Below, piece after piece: positions 36,927-46,914 of a stretch of 64,000 nt of DNA. The position numbers and the translations under genes were made by a program. The notes below the pieces were generated by a model. It was not told the origin of the DNA. It made no database searches and saw nothing but the letters and a program-made list of their open reading frames with translations. Every line of letters starts with the position of its first letter. Positions within the stretch are counted from its first letter, which is position 1. Source of the DNA: Burkholderia pseudomultivorans (lineage in GTDB: Bacteria; Pseudomonadota; Gammaproteobacteria; Burkholderiales; Burkholderiaceae). Location of the stretch: the NCBI RefSeq assembly GCF_902499075.1, contig NZ_CABVPP010000007.1:62001-126000 (forward strand), read 5' to 3'.

Positions 36927-38540
36927 ATGATCTGTATTCCTGAATGGCGAAAGGCGATCCTGTCGTGCGCGGTGCTGGCGATGCCGTTCGTCGCCGGCTG
37001 CGGCGGCGGCGACGATCCGGGGCCGATCAACGTGCCGCAGTGCTCGGGCAGCGCATGCGGGCCGAGCGGCCCGATCACGACGCCGCCCGTGGTCAACAAG
37101 CTGTGCCCCGACGCGCTCGACTACACGACGACCTACACGGGCGGGGCCGGCAGCGGCGAATACGTGAAGGTGAAGTTCGACACGACGAAGCTCACCTACC
37201 AGCTGCAGTTCCTCGAATCGTCGGTGCCGACCTCGGCGGGGCAGGTCAACGACACGCGCGCGGGCCTGACGATCAGCGGGACGTTCCATCATCCGACCAA
37301 TCTGCCGACGGCCGAGCAGAATCGCTGCGCATTCGTGCTGGACAACGGCGCGACGAGCGACGGCGCGTATTCGGTGACGATCAACCGCGCCGACCCGCCG
37401 ATGCTGTTCGTCGGCAACGGCGTGGTCGGCGGCGGGATTCCGGGCGCGACGATCGCGTTCGCGGGGCTGGAAGTCGTGCCGGGCGTGTTCCTCGGCACGG
37501 TGCCGTCGCGCACGTTCGACTTCTATCCGTTCATCGGCTTCGTCGAAACGGAAACCGACTTCTCGAAGGTCGCGGGCAATTACAACGAGGTCGGCATTCA
37601 TCTGTCGCCGCTCGGCGGCGCTGCGCAGAGTGCGGCCGGATTGGTCGGCTGGGAGCCGGACGTCGTCAACTGGAACCAGACGTTCAACGCGGACGGTTCG
37701 TGCACGATCACGCCGGGCAGCGACTACTCGTGCCAGACGACCGGCACGCCGTGGACGCTGCGCAAGAACGCGGACGGATCGGCCGACAACGTGTTCGTGA
37801 GCCACCCGGTGCCGAACGCGTTCGGGCTGCCCGTGTATCCGATGGCAGGGCAGGCGGCGAACCTGATGATTCTTTCGCCGAGCCAGGCGAAGGGCATCAT
37901 GATCGTCGGCAAGCTGAACGGCGTGCTGGTGCCGGTCGTGATTCGGGTCGGCTATACGTATGTCGATGCGTCCAATCCGCTCGCGTCGGTCGGCGATGCC
38001 GAAGTCGGGATCTCGATGCTGTCGCCGACCACCGCGATTGCCGCGAATTCGCTGAAGGGCGGCTACATCGGCGCGACCAGCGCATCCGCATGCGGCGTCG
38101 TGGTGTCCGGCGGCGAGGTGAACTCCTTTGCCATGGCGGGGCCGAGCTTCGATCCGAACGTGCCGCACCCGGACCTGCCGGGACGCTTCGTCAACGGCAG
38201 CTTCATGCCGGAAGCGGGCACCTGCAACGACGGCACCGCGGTATCGACGATCGCCGCGAACTACACGTCGACGCTGTTCCAGGGCAATACGGCGGCCTTC
38301 ATCGATCCGCAGACGTCGTCGGTGACCTCGCAGTTCACGCTCGACTACACGCAGGCCACGCCCGGCAAGGTCAAGGTCACGGCCACGCAGGACTTCAACG
38401 CGAAGGGCGCGAACGGCGACGTGGCGATCTTCAGCAAGGGCGATACGGGCTGGATCGTGACGGCCGGCAACGTCTACGCGATGGTCGTCAACAACAGCAA
38501 GGTCAACCCGTTCTTCACGGTCGGCGCGTTCGTGCAGTAA
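36927..38540 (+). CDS. Burkholderia-type lipoprotein (DUF2957-like), long paralogue
   Basis: 537 residues. The signal peptide ends in the lipobox VAGC (Cys near residue 25) followed by Gly-rich GGGDD, so it is a lipoprotein. The body is beta-rich and repetitive, with CGVVVSGGEV and TCNDGT Cys segments in the second half, and it ends in VNPFFTVGAFVQ. It is paralogous to the next gene (LCPDALDYTTTYTGGAGSGE versus LCPQAIDYNTVFIGGSGSGE, and the same last seven residues). AAGGAGG precedes ATG 36927. I believe this is the DUF2957 family; function unknown, probably tied to the OmpW-like protein downstream. Confidence 0.75.
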   Translation: MICIPEWRKAILSCAVLAMPFVAGCGGGDDPGPINVPQCSGSACGPSGPITTPPVVNKLCPDALDYTTTYTGGAGSGEYVKVKFDTTKLTYQLQFLESSVPTSAGQVNDTRAGLTISGTFHHPTNLPTAEQNRCAFVLDNGATSDGAYSVTINRADPPMLFVGNGVVGGGIPGATIAFAGLEVVPGVFLGTVPSRTFDFYPFIGFVETETDFSKVAGNYNEVGIHLSPLGGAAQSAAGLVGWEPDVVNWNQTFNADGSCTITPGSDYSCQTTGTPWTLRKNADGSADNVFVSHPVPNAFGLPVYPMAGQAANLMILSPSQAKGIMIVGKLNGVLVPVVIRVGYTYVDASNPLASVGDAEVGISMLSPTTAIAANSLKGGYIGATSASACGVVVSGGEVNSFAMAGPSFDPNVPHPDLPGRFVNGSFMPEAGTCNDGTAVSTIAANYTSTLFQGNTAAFIDPQTSSVTSQFTLDYTQATPGKVKVTATQDFNAKGANGDVAIFSKGDTGWIVTAGNVYAMVVNNSKVNPFFTVGAFVQ

Positions 38541-38612
38541 CGGCGTACCGGACACGGACTACCGGCGGCGCAGGCGTCGCCGCCGGCGAATCGATATTCA
38601 AGAGGATTCCCT

Positions 38613-39866
38613 ATGAATGTGAAGCATTGGATGGCCGCGGCGACGCTCGCGCCCGTGCTGGCCGCCTGCGGCGGCGACGGCGACCCGCCGCCCGCGCCGG
38701 TGGTGCGGCTGTGTCCGCAGGCGATCGACTACAACACGGTGTTCATCGGCGGGTCGGGATCCGGCGAACTCGTCAAGGTGCAGCTCGACACGACGAAGAT
38801 GACCTACCGGATGACCTACCTCGCGTCGCCGGTGCCGGTCACGACCGGCACCGTGCAGCCCACGCGCGACGCAGCGCCCGCCAACGTGGTCGACGGCACG
38901 CTGGTCGACGAGACCGGCCTGCCGACCGTCAAGCTGAACCAGTGCACGTTCCGGATGCAGAACGCGAGCCTCGACCCGAACCGGCCCGCGCGGCTGTTCC
39001 TCGGCGAAGGCGTGCTGGGCGGCGCGATCCCCGGCGCGACGATCCAGTTCGACGGCGTGATCGGCGTTGGCCGGATTCCGAAGACGACGTTCCCGTACTA
39101 CCCGTTCATCAGCTTCTCGTCGCTGGAAACCGACCTGACCAAGATCGCCGGCACCTACAACCAGCTCGGCTATCACCAGGTGCCGTCGCAGAACTTCCAG
39201 CCGGTCGCGCTCGACCAGCAGGTGACGATCCACGCGGACGGCAGCTACGTCGAGACCGACAACTTCGGCAAGAAGAACGGCGGCCAGCCGCTGGCATCGA
39301 GCGCGACCGCGAACCAGCCGTTCACGCTGCGCACCGATGCGCCGGCGTTCCAGTCGCTGAACTACCAGCCGCAGATTGCGCCGACGCTCGCCGCGCTCGA
39401 TCCGGCGAAGGCCGGCAAGGGGATCCTGATCGTCGGCCGGCTGCGCAACCAGCTCGTGCCGATCTTCATCCGCACCGGTGCGGCGAATGCGGATCTCACG
39501 CAGGGCGCGCCGAGCGCGGACGACGAATCGGGCATCTCGTTCCTGAGCCCGCAGACGGTCATCGCGTCCGGTTCGCAGAACGGCGAGTACACGGGCGTCG
39601 ACAGCGCGTTCGACTACCGCGCGACCGCGCTGGTCGGCGCGCAGGCGACGCTGCTCGATCCGTTCGACGCGTCGCAGGCCGCGCTCGCGCGCGCGCTGAA
39701 CCTCGACTACACGCAGAAGGTGCCGGGCGTCGTCACGACCGTGCATGCGGACGCGGCGTCGGGGCCGGCGACCGGCAAGTTCGTGTTCACCGGCGGCGTG
39801 TTCGGCTTCCTCGACATGAACGATGCGAGCAATCCGTACTTCACGGTCGGCGCGTTCGTGCAGTGA
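38613..39866 (+). CDS. Burkholderia-type lipoprotein (DUF2957-like), short paralogue
   Basis: 417 residues, with the lipobox LAAC (Cys19) and a Gly/Asp-rich start. It lacks about 120 residues relative to its neighbour, mainly the extra Cys-containing part. Shared blocks include GSGSGELVKVQLDTTKMTY, GEGVLGGAIPGATI-like GNGVVGGGIPGATI, and the C-terminal TVGAFVQ. The two appear to have arisen by tandem duplication. A GAGGA site lies before ATG 38613. Confidence 0.75.
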   Translation: MNVKHWMAAATLAPVLAACGGDGDPPPAPVVRLCPQAIDYNTVFIGGSGSGELVKVQLDTTKMTYRMTYLASPVPVTTGTVQPTRDAAPANVVDGTLVDETGLPTVKLNQCTFRMQNASLDPNRPARLFLGEGVLGGAIPGATIQFDGVIGVGRIPKTTFPYYPFISFSSLETDLTKIAGTYNQLGYHQVPSQNFQPVALDQQVTIHADGSYVETDNFGKKNGGQPLASSATANQPFTLRTDAPAFQSLNYQPQIAPTLAALDPAKAGKGILIVGRLRNQLVPIFIRTGAANADLTQGAPSADDESGISFLSPQTVIASGSQNGEYTGVDSAFDYRATALVGAQATLLDPFDASQAALARALNLDYTQKVPGVVTTVHADAASGPATGKFVFTGGVFGFLDMNDASNPYFTVGAFVQ

Positions 39867-39937
39867 GCGCATGGATGGAGACACGGCGGCGCCGCGCGCA
39901 GGTGCGCGGCGCCCGGACAGAACGAGGGGGAGACCTC

Positions 39938-40762
39938 ATGAAGAAGCTGATAGTCGCGGGTGTCGTCGCAGGCGCGTCGACGCTCGCATCGGCCCAGCAG
40001 GCGGGCGACAACGTCGCGACGCTCGGGTGGCTGCACATCATGCCGCAGGATTCGACCAACGGCCTGACGACGAATCTCGCGAACATGCCGATCAACGGGC
40101 CGCTGCGGCTGCCGGGTTCGTTTACGTCGCCGGGCACGAGCCTGACGGTCAACAACGCCGATACGGTCGGCCTCACGCTCACGCACTTCTTTACCGACCA
40201 TATCGCGGTCACGTCGGTGCTCGGCGTGCCGCCGGAGTTCACGCTGACCGGGCACGGCGTGATCCGGCCGCCGGGCCCGGCCGGCGCGCTCGGCAGCGTC
40301 GACATGGACAAGTCGGCGAACCAGCCGGCCGTGAAGAACGCGCGGCAGTGGAGCCCGACCGTGATCCTGCAGTACTACTTCAATTCGCCGACCGCGAAGT
40401 TCCGGCCGTTCGTCGGGATCGGCGTGGCCTACAGCTGGTTCAGCAACATCGAGCTGAACGGCAACTTCGCGAAGGACATCAACGAGAACCTCGGCAGCGT
40501 GCTCGCGGCGGGCGCCGACAAGCCGGGGCCGACGTCGGTCGAGGGCAAGGCGTCGTCGTCGTTCACGCCGGTCTACAACATCGGCGCGAGCTACGCGATC
40601 GACAAGCACTGGGGTTTGACGGCGACGCTCACCTACATGCCGCTGAAGACCTATTCGTCGCTCGTGATCCGCGCCGCCGACGGCTCGACGCTCGCGACCA
40701 CGCGCACGCGGCTGAAGGCCGATCCGCTGATCACGTTCGTCGGGATTTCCTACAAGTTCTGA
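39938..40762 (+). CDS. OmpW/AlkL-family outer-membrane channel
   Basis: 274 residues with a short signal peptide (cut near Ala20) and an eight-strand barrel: GWLHIMPQDS at the start, VGLTLTHFFTDHIAVTSVLG, YYFNSPTAKFRPFVGIGVAYSW minus ends, and a final ISYKF with C-terminal Phe. OmpW/AlkL proteins let small hydrophobic molecules cross the outer membrane. Its place behind two lipoproteins and before a PraB-like protein suggests one unit dealing with a hydrophobic compound. GAGGGGGAGA precedes ATG 39938. Confidence 0.9.
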   Translation: MKKLIVAGVVAGASTLASAQQAGDNVATLGWLHIMPQDSTNGLTTNLANMPINGPLRLPGSFTSPGTSLTVNNADTVGLTLTHFFTDHIAVTSVLGVPPEFTLTGHGVIRPPGPAGALGSVDMDKSANQPAVKNARQWSPTVILQYYFNSPTAKFRPFVGIGVAYSWFSNIELNGNFAKDINENLGSVLAAGADKPGPTSVEGKASSSFTPVYNIGASYAIDKHWGLTATLTYMPLKTYSSLVIRAADGSTLATTRTRLKADPLITFVGISYKF

Positions 40763-40884
40763 GCCGACCGGCGCGCATGACGCGCGCCGGCGGCTTCCTG
40801 CGACCGGCCGGCCGGTGTCGTTGCGGCCGGAGGGGCGCGTTCCCGGCGGCGTGCCGCCGTTCATGAAGAGAGGGGGCAGTTCGA

Positions 40885-41388
40885 ATGAGCATTCGTCCAA
40901 TCGTTTCGCTTGTTGCGGCAGCCGCGTTGAGCGTGGCCGCCGCCGCACCCGCGTTCGCGGTCACCGTGTCGCGCGCCGACGGCCAGCCGATGAATCCGAA
41001 CGGCGAACCGTTTTCCGCATCGGGCCTGACGACCCTCGCCAAGGGGGCGATCAACGCGAATTGCAACGCGACGTTCAACGGCACGATCACCGCGACGGGC
41101 ATCGTCAACATCACGTCGACGACGTTTTCCGGCGGACCGACGTGCGGGCTGATCAGCGGCAGCGCGAGCAGCACGACGCCGTGGACGGGCCAGGCCGACA
41201 GCACGACGCAGCTGTCGATCAACAACGCGAAGGTGACCGTTTCGCTGCTCGGTGCATGCGGGCCGAGCAAGATCGTGACGACGTGGAGCGATCCGAACTC
41301 GTCGCTGACGTTCAACAACGCGCTGCTGACGCCGGACTGCACGGTGAGCGGCACGGTCGCGACGTCGCCGAAATTCCACGTGCAGTAA
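40885..41388 (+). CDS. secreted PraB-like protein
   Basis: 167 residues with a signal peptide (AAAALSVAAAAPAFA, cut near residue 25). The mature domain is Thr/Ser/Asn-rich and beta-rich, with CNATFNGTITATG and TTFSGGPTCGLISG resembling PraB, a secreted protein linked to alkane oxidation in pseudomonads. That resemblance is from memory and moderate. Four Cys could form two disulfides. AGAGAGGGGG lies upstream of ATG 40885. It follows the OmpW gene by 122 bp. Confidence 0.6.
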   Translation: MSIRPIVSLVAAAALSVAAAAPAFAVTVSRADGQPMNPNGEPFSASGLTTLAKGAINANCNATFNGTITATGIVNITSTTFSGGPTCGLISGSASSTTPWTGQADSTTQLSINNAKVTVSLLGACGPSKIVTTWSDPNSSLTFNNALLTPDCTVSGTVATSPKFHVQ

Positions 41389-41624
41389 GCGTCGCGGATC
41401 GGGGCCGGACGGCTGCCATTCGAGGGCCGTGATGCAGGCGCGGTGGGCGTCCGCTGCCTCGATCTCCGACGGGTTGGTGTCGTCGCGCGTTGCGGCGCGA
41501 CGGCCGGCCGCGTGGGCCGCGATCCGGCGCGCGCGGTCGTGCGGCGGCCGGTGCGTGATCGCGCACCGGCCGAAGCGACTGAAACGGCGCGATGCCGATC
41601 TGCCAGAACCCTCCCGGACGAACC

Positions 41625-42692
41625 ATGATCACCGACCCGAAGCAGGACGGCGACACCCGCGGCGCGCTGCCCGACCGGTTGCGCACGGCCGCGTGGCTGC
41701 AATACCTGATCGACCGTCTCGACGATGCGGCCGGCGTTGCGTCGATCGACGCGCGTTCGCGCGCCGGCCTGTCTCGCGATGCGGCCGCCGTGCTGCACGA
41801 ACTGGCGCCGTGGCTCGCGACGGACGGCAGCGGCTGCGCCTGCGCGCGCGACGACGCGTGCACGCATGTGCCGGACGCGCAGCGGCTCGCGCAGGCGGAG
41901 CGTTGCTGCCCGGGATCGCGCACGGTGTACGACTCGGCGTACGGCGTGGTCGATGCGTGGTCGTTCGACGATCCCGAGACCGGCTGGGCCGCGCTCGAGC
42001 GGATTGCGGACGGCGTCGGCAATGGCGACGAGACGGCCGCACACGATGCGGACCATGAGCGCGGGCGAGATGCCGCACCGCCGGCGAAGCATCCGGCGGA
42101 ACGACGCATCGCCGTGGCGACGGCCGGCGTGCAGCCGTCGACGCGCCCCGGCGCGCTGATCGATGCGGTCGTGCTGCGCGTCTGCGGTCCGCGCGACGAC
42201 GCCTCGCGCATCGACGAGCTGGCCGCGCTGGCGACGTTCTCCGCTGCGCTGGCGGCCGGCGACGCGATCTCGCTCGCGGCGTATGGCGGCGCGCACAACC
42301 TCGTCGCGCGCGCGATCCGCACGCGTCGCGCCGATCTCGCGTCGGTGGACGGCCTGCTGGCGTCGCTGTCCGTGTGCCGTCTCGATCGACTCGTCGGCGC
42401 CGGAAGCTTCTGGGCGTACTACCTGCTGGCAGGCGTCGCGATTGCAGCGCCGGGCGTCGTGCATGCGTTCGGGCGCCGCTTTTACGGCGACGCGTGGCGG
42501 GAATGGCTCGATACGGTGCTTGCCGGGCCCGCGGTCGGCTGCTTCGGGCCGCAGGAAGATGCCGCGTTCGAGCGGCTGCGCGGTGCGATGAGCCTGACGT
42601 CGCGCTGGAACCCGATCGTCCGGGCGAAGCGCCCGCGCACGCGGGCTGTCGCGATCGCGCCGTTCAGCCGCGACGACGTCGAGACGGACTGA
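41625..42692 (+). CDS. hypothetical Cys-rich protein
   Basis: 355 residues, no signal peptide. An N-terminal cluster of cysteines (CACARDDACTHVPDAQR, then CCPG, about residues 67-102) could bind a metal. The middle is a low-complexity Ala/Asp/His linker, and the C-terminal half has Trp- and Tyr-rich helices. I do not recognise it. ATG 41625 or 41592 are both possible, neither with a good ribosome site. Confidence 0.55.
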   Translation: MITDPKQDGDTRGALPDRLRTAAWLQYLIDRLDDAAGVASIDARSRAGLSRDAAAVLHELAPWLATDGSGCACARDDACTHVPDAQRLAQAERCCPGSRTVYDSAYGVVDAWSFDDPETGWAALERIADGVGNGDETAAHDADHERGRDAAPPAKHPAERRIAVATAGVQPSTRPGALIDAVVLRVCGPRDDASRIDELAALATFSAALAAGDAISLAAYGGAHNLVARAIRTRRADLASVDGLLASLSVCRLDRLVGAGSFWAYYLLAGVAIAAPGVVHAFGRRFYGDAWREWLDTVLAGPAVGCFGPQEDAAFERLRGAMSLTSRWNPIVRAKRPRTRAVAIAPFSRDDVETD

Positions 42693-42875
42693 CGCGCATC
42701 GGCGGTTCCGTTCGATCCTGCGTGCGTCCGCGATCGGGCGGGACCGGCCTGCATTGCCCCGCTTGACGAGCGAGCGCCAAAGTATGCTCCAATGGCGGAC
42801 ATTCCCGGCACCGGATATCCATCCGACCGCAGCGCGGCCGCCGCCGGATCAGACAATTCGAAAACGGTCAGTCAG

Positions 42876-44018
42876 ATGGCAAAGCAACGCAAGAAAATCC
42901 TGCTGCTGAGCGTCAGCGCGGGAGCCGGTCATACTCGCGCGGCCGAAGCGATCCGCGCGTTCGCGGACGATCATCCGGCCGGCATCGAGGCCACGCACCT
43001 CGACGTGATGGATTTCGTGTCCAGCGGCTTTCGCAAGCTGTACACCGATCTCTACATCAAGCTCGTCAGCAGCCAGCCGGCGCTGTGGGGCTATCTGTAC
43101 CAGAAGACCGACGAGGTCGATCCCGCCGCGCCGTCGCAGAAGATCCGCCGCGCGATCGAGCGGCTCAACTGCCGGCAACTGCTCGCGGAAATCGAACGGC
43201 AGCGCCCGGACGCGATCGTCTGCACGCACTTCCTGCCGGCCGAGCTGCTGTCGCGCGAGATTCGCAAGGGGCGCGTCGATACGCCGGTGTGGGTGCAGGT
43301 GACCGACTTCGACCTGCACAGCATGTGGGTCGTGCCGAACATGCGCGGCTATTTCGCGGCCAACGACGAGATTGCGTGGCGCATGCGCGCGCGCGGGATG
43401 GCGCCCGACACGGTGCACGTCAGCGGCATCCCGATCATGCCGGCGTTCGGCCGGCCGCTCGATCGCGCCGCGTGCGCGGCCGAGTTCGGACTGGATCCGG
43501 CGAAGCCGACCTTCCTGATGATGTCCGGCGGCGCCGGTCTCGGCGGGCTCGACGTGCTGGCCGCGCGCCTGCTGGAGATGGACGCCGACTTCCAGCTGAT
43601 CGCGCTGGCCGGCAAGAATCAGGCGATGCTGGCGTCGTTGCAGGCGCTCGCCGCGCAGCATCCCGCACGACTCTTTCCGCAGGGCTTCACGCACCACGTC
43701 GAGCGCCTGATGGCCTGCGCCGATCTCGTGATCACGAAGCCGGGCGGCCTGACGACGTCCGAGTGCCTCGCGATGCAGCTGCCGATGATCGTCAACTCGC
43801 CGATTCCCGGCCAGGAAGAGCGCAACGCGGATTTCCTGCTCGAACAGGGCGTCGCGCTGAAGGCGATCGACGACGATGCGCTCGTCTACCGGATTCGCGC
43901 GCTGCTGCAGGCGCCCGAGCGCCTCGCCGACATGCGCCGTCGGTTATTCCCGCTCGGGCGGCCGCAGGCCGGCCGCTTCGTGCTCGACCGCGTGCTGGGC
44001 CTGGAGCCGGCCGCATGA
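42876..44018 (+). CDS. MGDG-synthase-like glycosyltransferase (GT28 type)
   Basis: 380 residues from ATG 42876 (a frame from 42792 adds 28 unlike residues). The N-terminal LLLSVSAGAGHTRAAEAI is the acceptor-side loop of the MGDG synthase/MurG-like group, and the C-terminal ITKPGGLTTSECLAM binds the sugar nucleotide. No transmembrane helix is present, so it would be a peripheral membrane enzyme that glycosylates a lipid such as diacylglycerol. It overlaps the next gene by 4 bp. The sugar and lipid are unknown. Confidence 0.82.
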   Translation: MAKQRKKILLLSVSAGAGHTRAAEAIRAFADDHPAGIEATHLDVMDFVSSGFRKLYTDLYIKLVSSQPALWGYLYQKTDEVDPAAPSQKIRRAIERLNCRQLLAEIERQRPDAIVCTHFLPAELLSREIRKGRVDTPVWVQVTDFDLHSMWVVPNMRGYFAANDEIAWRMRARGMAPDTVHVSGIPIMPAFGRPLDRAACAAEFGLDPAKPTFLMMSGGAGLGGLDVLAARLLEMDADFQLIALAGKNQAMLASLQALAAQHPARLFPQGFTHHVERLMACADLVITKPGGLTTSECLAMQLPMIVNSPIPGQEERNADFLLEQGVALKAIDDDALVYRIRALLQAPERLADMRRRLFPLGRPQAGRFVLDRVLGLEPAA

Positions 44019-44509
44019 GCGGCGCGCGTTTCATGCCGACGCGCCACACGCTGTTCGTCGTCGCGTGGGTCGTGCTGCTCGCATTCTTCTTCGCGAACGT
44101 CGAGATCCAGATCGAAGGCAGCGCCGGCTGGGCCGCCAACCTGCCGACCTGGCGCATCGAGCATCACTGGCTGCTCGACATCTTCTGGGGCGGACGCCCG
44201 ATGACGGGTTACCACGCGTGGGTGTTCCCGTTCGTCGCGCTGTTCTTCCACCTGCCGCCGGTCTTCAACGGGCGATGGTCGTGGCGCATCGAGGCGCGCA
44301 TCGTCGCGTGCATCATGGTGTTCTGGCTGGTCGAGGATTTTCTGTGGTTCGTGCTGAACCCGGCCTACGGACTCGCGCGCTTCAACCCGGCCCACGTGCC
44401 GTGGCATATCCACTGGGTAGGCGTCGCGCCGACCGACTACTGGACGATGAGCGCCGCGGCGATCGTCCTGTTTTTCCTGTCCCGCGAGCGGCCATCCACT
44501 CCGAGCTGA
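44015..44509 (+). CDS. small integral membrane protein
   Basis: 164 residues with about four hydrophobic segments (VVAWVVLLAFFFANV; WVFPFVALFFHLPPVF; IVACIMVFWLVEDFLWFV; a C-terminal AAAIVLFFLS). Conserved-looking His and Trp residues lie between the helices (RIEHHWLLD; HVPWHIHWVG), which could form a metal site near the membrane surface. No family recognised. It is coupled to the glycosyltransferase gene by an ATGA overlap, and the phosphatase gene follows after 6 bp. Confidence 0.7.
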   Translation: MSGARFMPTRHTLFVVAWVVLLAFFFANVEIQIEGSAGWAANLPTWRIEHHWLLDIFWGGRPMTGYHAWVFPFVALFFHLPPVFNGRWSWRIEARIVACIMVFWLVEDFLWFVLNPAYGLARFNPAHVPWHIHWVGVAPTDYWTMSAAAIVLFFLSRERPSTPS

Positions 44510-44515
44510 CCCACG

Positions 44516-45103
44516 ATGAAGACTGCCATCGTTGCGATGATGACCGCCGCGCTCGCCGGCATCGTAGTGCCGGCCGATGCCGCGCCGACGCCGGCTTCCG
44601 GTGTACCGGCGCGGCCGCTGACCTGGGCGCTGGGCATGACCGACACACGCGTGAACAATCTTTACCGGATCACGCCTTCGCTGTACCGCAGCGCGCAGCT
44701 GTCGCGCGCCGACGTGCCGCAGCTGGAGAAGCTCGGCATTCGCAAGGTCATCAGCTTTCGCGCGTTCCACTCGGACGACAGCATCCTGGCCGGCACGCAG
44801 ATCACGATGCTGCGGATTCCGATCAATACCTGGCACATTCGCGACCAGGACATGGTCGCGGCGCTCAAGGCATTGCGCACCGCGGACCAGGACGGCCCGG
44901 TGCTGATCCATTGCCAGCACGGCGCGGACCGCACCGGTCTCGTGTCGGCGCTGTATCGCGTCGTGTACCAGGGCTGGACGCGCGAGCAGGCGCTCGACGA
45001 GCTGCAGCATGGCGGATACGGGTTCCATCCGGTCTGGCGGAACATCGCGTCCTACCTGCAGAACGTCGACGTCGCGAAGCTGCGGCGCGAGGTCGACGAA
45101 TGA
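44516..45103 (+). CDS. exported dual-specificity/tyrosine phosphatase-like protein
   Basis: 195 residues with a signal peptide (about 22 residues). The active-site P-loop HCQHGADRT (CX5R: Cys and Arg present) and the general-acid loop region AFHSDD-like fit the dual-specificity/lipid phosphatase group. Its periplasmic place and coupling to a glycosyltransferase and a membrane protein favour a lipid phosphate or sugar phosphate substrate over proteins (inference). Confidence 0.82.
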   Translation: MKTAIVAMMTAALAGIVVPADAAPTPASGVPARPLTWALGMTDTRVNNLYRITPSLYRSAQLSRADVPQLEKLGIRKVISFRAFHSDDSILAGTQITMLRIPINTWHIRDQDMVAALKALRTADQDGPVLIHCQHGADRTGLVSALYRVVYQGWTREQALDELQHGGYGFHPVWRNIASYLQNVDVAKLRREVDE

Positions 45104-45104
45104 G

Positions 45105-45145
45105 CCGCAAAAAAGAACGCCGCCGACTGCGGGAGTCGGCGGCGT
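45105..45145 (-). terminator. rho-independent terminator of the bet operon
   Basis: A perfect 12-bp stem (45117-45128 with 45134-45145, loop GCGGG) is followed on the minus strand by TTCTTTTTTGC (45105-45116). It lies 46 bp beyond the betA stop. On the plus strand the hairpin has no T-run, so it mainly serves bet. Confidence 0.85.
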
Positions 45146-45190
45146 CCTGATGGAGCGACGGCGTGCGAGGGCGGCCGCCCCCGCCGTCGG

Positions 45191-46891
45191 TCAGACCGTT
45201 TCCGGCTGGCGCACGGCCTTCGCGACATTGCGCGCCGGTGCGCCGTTCGCGACGAAATACGGCACGTTCGCGCGTTCGAGCGGCTTGCGGCCGCGGATCC
45301 GGTCCGCGATCTTCTCGGCGATCATGATCGTCGGTGCATTGAGGTTGCCGGTCGTGATGATCGGCATGATCGACGCATCGACCACGCGCAGCCCGTCGAG
45401 CCCGTGCACGCGGCCTTCGTCGTCGACCACGGCCATGTCGTCGTAGCCCATCTTGCACGAGCACGACGGATGGAACGCGGTTTCCGCGCGGGCGCGCACG
45501 AACGCGTCGAGTTCCTTGTCGGTCTTGCACTCGGCGCCCGGGTTCAGCTCGCGACCGCGATAGCGGTCGAGCGCCGGCTGCCGCATGATCTCGCGCGTCG
45601 CGCGGATCGCATCGCGGAACTCGCGCCAGTCGAGCGCTTCGGCCATGTAGTTGAACAGGATGCTCGGATGGTCGTTCGGGTCGCGCGAGCGCAGCTTCAC
45701 GCGGCCGCGGCTCGGCGAGCGCATCGAGCCGACGTGCGCCTGGAAGCCGTGCATCTCGATCGCGTTCGAGCCGTTGTAGTTGATCGCGACCGGCAGGAAG
45801 TGATACTGGATGTTCGGCCACAGATCGTCGTCGCGCGTGCGGATGAAGCCGCCTGCCTCGAAGTGGTTGCTCGCGCCGAGGCCGGTGCCGTTCAGCATCC
45901 ATTCGAGGCCGATCTTCGGCTGGTTCCACCACTTGAGCGCCGGGTACAGCGACACCGGTTCCTTGCATTCGTACTGGATGTACATCTCCAGGTGGTCCTG
46001 CAGGTTCTGGCCGACGCCGGGCAGGTCGAGCACGACCGGAATGTCGAGTTCCTTCAGCCACGCGCCGGGGCCAACGCCCGAGCGCTGCAGCAACTGCGGC
46101 GACGCGATCGCGCCGCTGCACACCAGCACTTCGCGACGCGCATGCGCGCTCGCGCGCTCGTTGCCGCGCAGGTAGGTGACGCCCGACGCGCGCTTGCCGT
46201 CGAACAGGATGCGGTCGGCGAGCGCGTGCGTGACGATCTCGAGATTCGGCCGCGTCTTCGCCTGGTCGAGGTAGCCGCGCGCGGTGCTGGCGCGGCGGCC
46301 CTTCGGCGTGACGGTGCGGTCCATCGGGCCGAAGCCTTCCTGCTGGTAGCCGTTCAGGTCGTCGGTGCGCGGATAGCCGGCCTGCACGCCCGCGTCGACC
46401 ATCGCCTCGAACAGCGGGTTCACGCCCGGCTTGCTGGTCGTCACCGACACGGGGCCGCTGCCGCCGTGATAGTCGTTCGGGCCGACGTCGCGCGTCTCGG
46501 CCTTCTTGAAGTACGGCAGGCAGTCGAGATACGTCCAGTTCTCGAGGCCCTTGTGCGTCGACCAGTTGTCGTAGTCGAGCGCGTTGCCGCGGATGTAGCA
46601 CATCCCGTTGATCAGCGACGAGCCGCCGAGCCCCTTGCCGCGGCCGCATTCCATCCGGCGGTTGTCCATGTGCGGCTCGGGATCGGTTTCGTATGCCCAG
46701 TTGTAGCGGCGGCCCTGCAGCGGATAGGCGAGCGCCGCCGGCATCTGCGTGCGGAAGTCGAAGCGGTAGTCGGGCCCGCCCGCTTCGAGCAGCAGCACCG
46801 TCACATTCGGATCTTCCGTCAGGCGCGTCGCGAGCACGTTGCCCGCGGAACCGGCGCCGCAGATGATGTAGTCGTATTCGCGTGTCGTCAT
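45191..46891 (-). CDS. betA: choline dehydrogenase
   Basis: 566 residues, the usual BetA length. GMC flavoprotein features: the FAD-binding GAGSAG near residue 12, [14 protein letters not shown] (second GMC block), [13 protein letters not shown] and the C-terminal catalytic HPSCSCKMG plus [12 protein letters not shown]. It oxidises choline to betaine aldehyde (and onward) at the inner membrane. It is last of betI-betB-betA, 23 bp after betB. Confidence 0.95.
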   Translation of the reverse strand: MTTREYDYIICGAGSAGNVLATRLTEDPNVTVLLLEAGGPDYRFDFRTQMPAALAYPLQGRRYNWAYETDPEPHMDNRRMECGRGKGLGGSSLINGMCYIRGNALDYDNWSTHKGLENWTYLDCLPYFKKAETRDVGPNDYHGGSGPVSVTTSKPGVNPLFEAMVDAGVQAGYPRTDDLNGYQQEGFGPMDRTVTPKGRRASTARGYLDQAKTRPNLEIVTHALADRILFDGKRASGVTYLRGNERASAHARREVLVCSGAIASPQLLQRSGVGPGAWLKELDIPVVLDLPGVGQNLQDHLEMYIQYECKEPVSLYPALKWWNQPKIGLEWMLNGTGLGASNHFEAGGFIRTRDDDLWPNIQYHFLPVAINYNGSNAIEMHGFQAHVGSMRSPSRGRVKLRSRDPNDHPSILFNYMAEALDWREFRDAIRATREIMRQPALDRYRGRELNPGAECKTDKELDAFVRARAETAFHPSCSCKMGYDDMAVVDDEGRVHGLDGLRVVDASIMPIITTGNLNAPTIMIAEKIADRIRGRKPLERANVPYFVANGAPARNVAKAVRQPETV

Positions 46892-46914
46892 GACGGGGCG
46901 TCCTCCTTTAAGAC

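Noticed and set aside
40763-40800. GC-rich hairpin after the OmpW gene as a terminator
   Set aside because: The stem is strong but no T-run follows on either strand.
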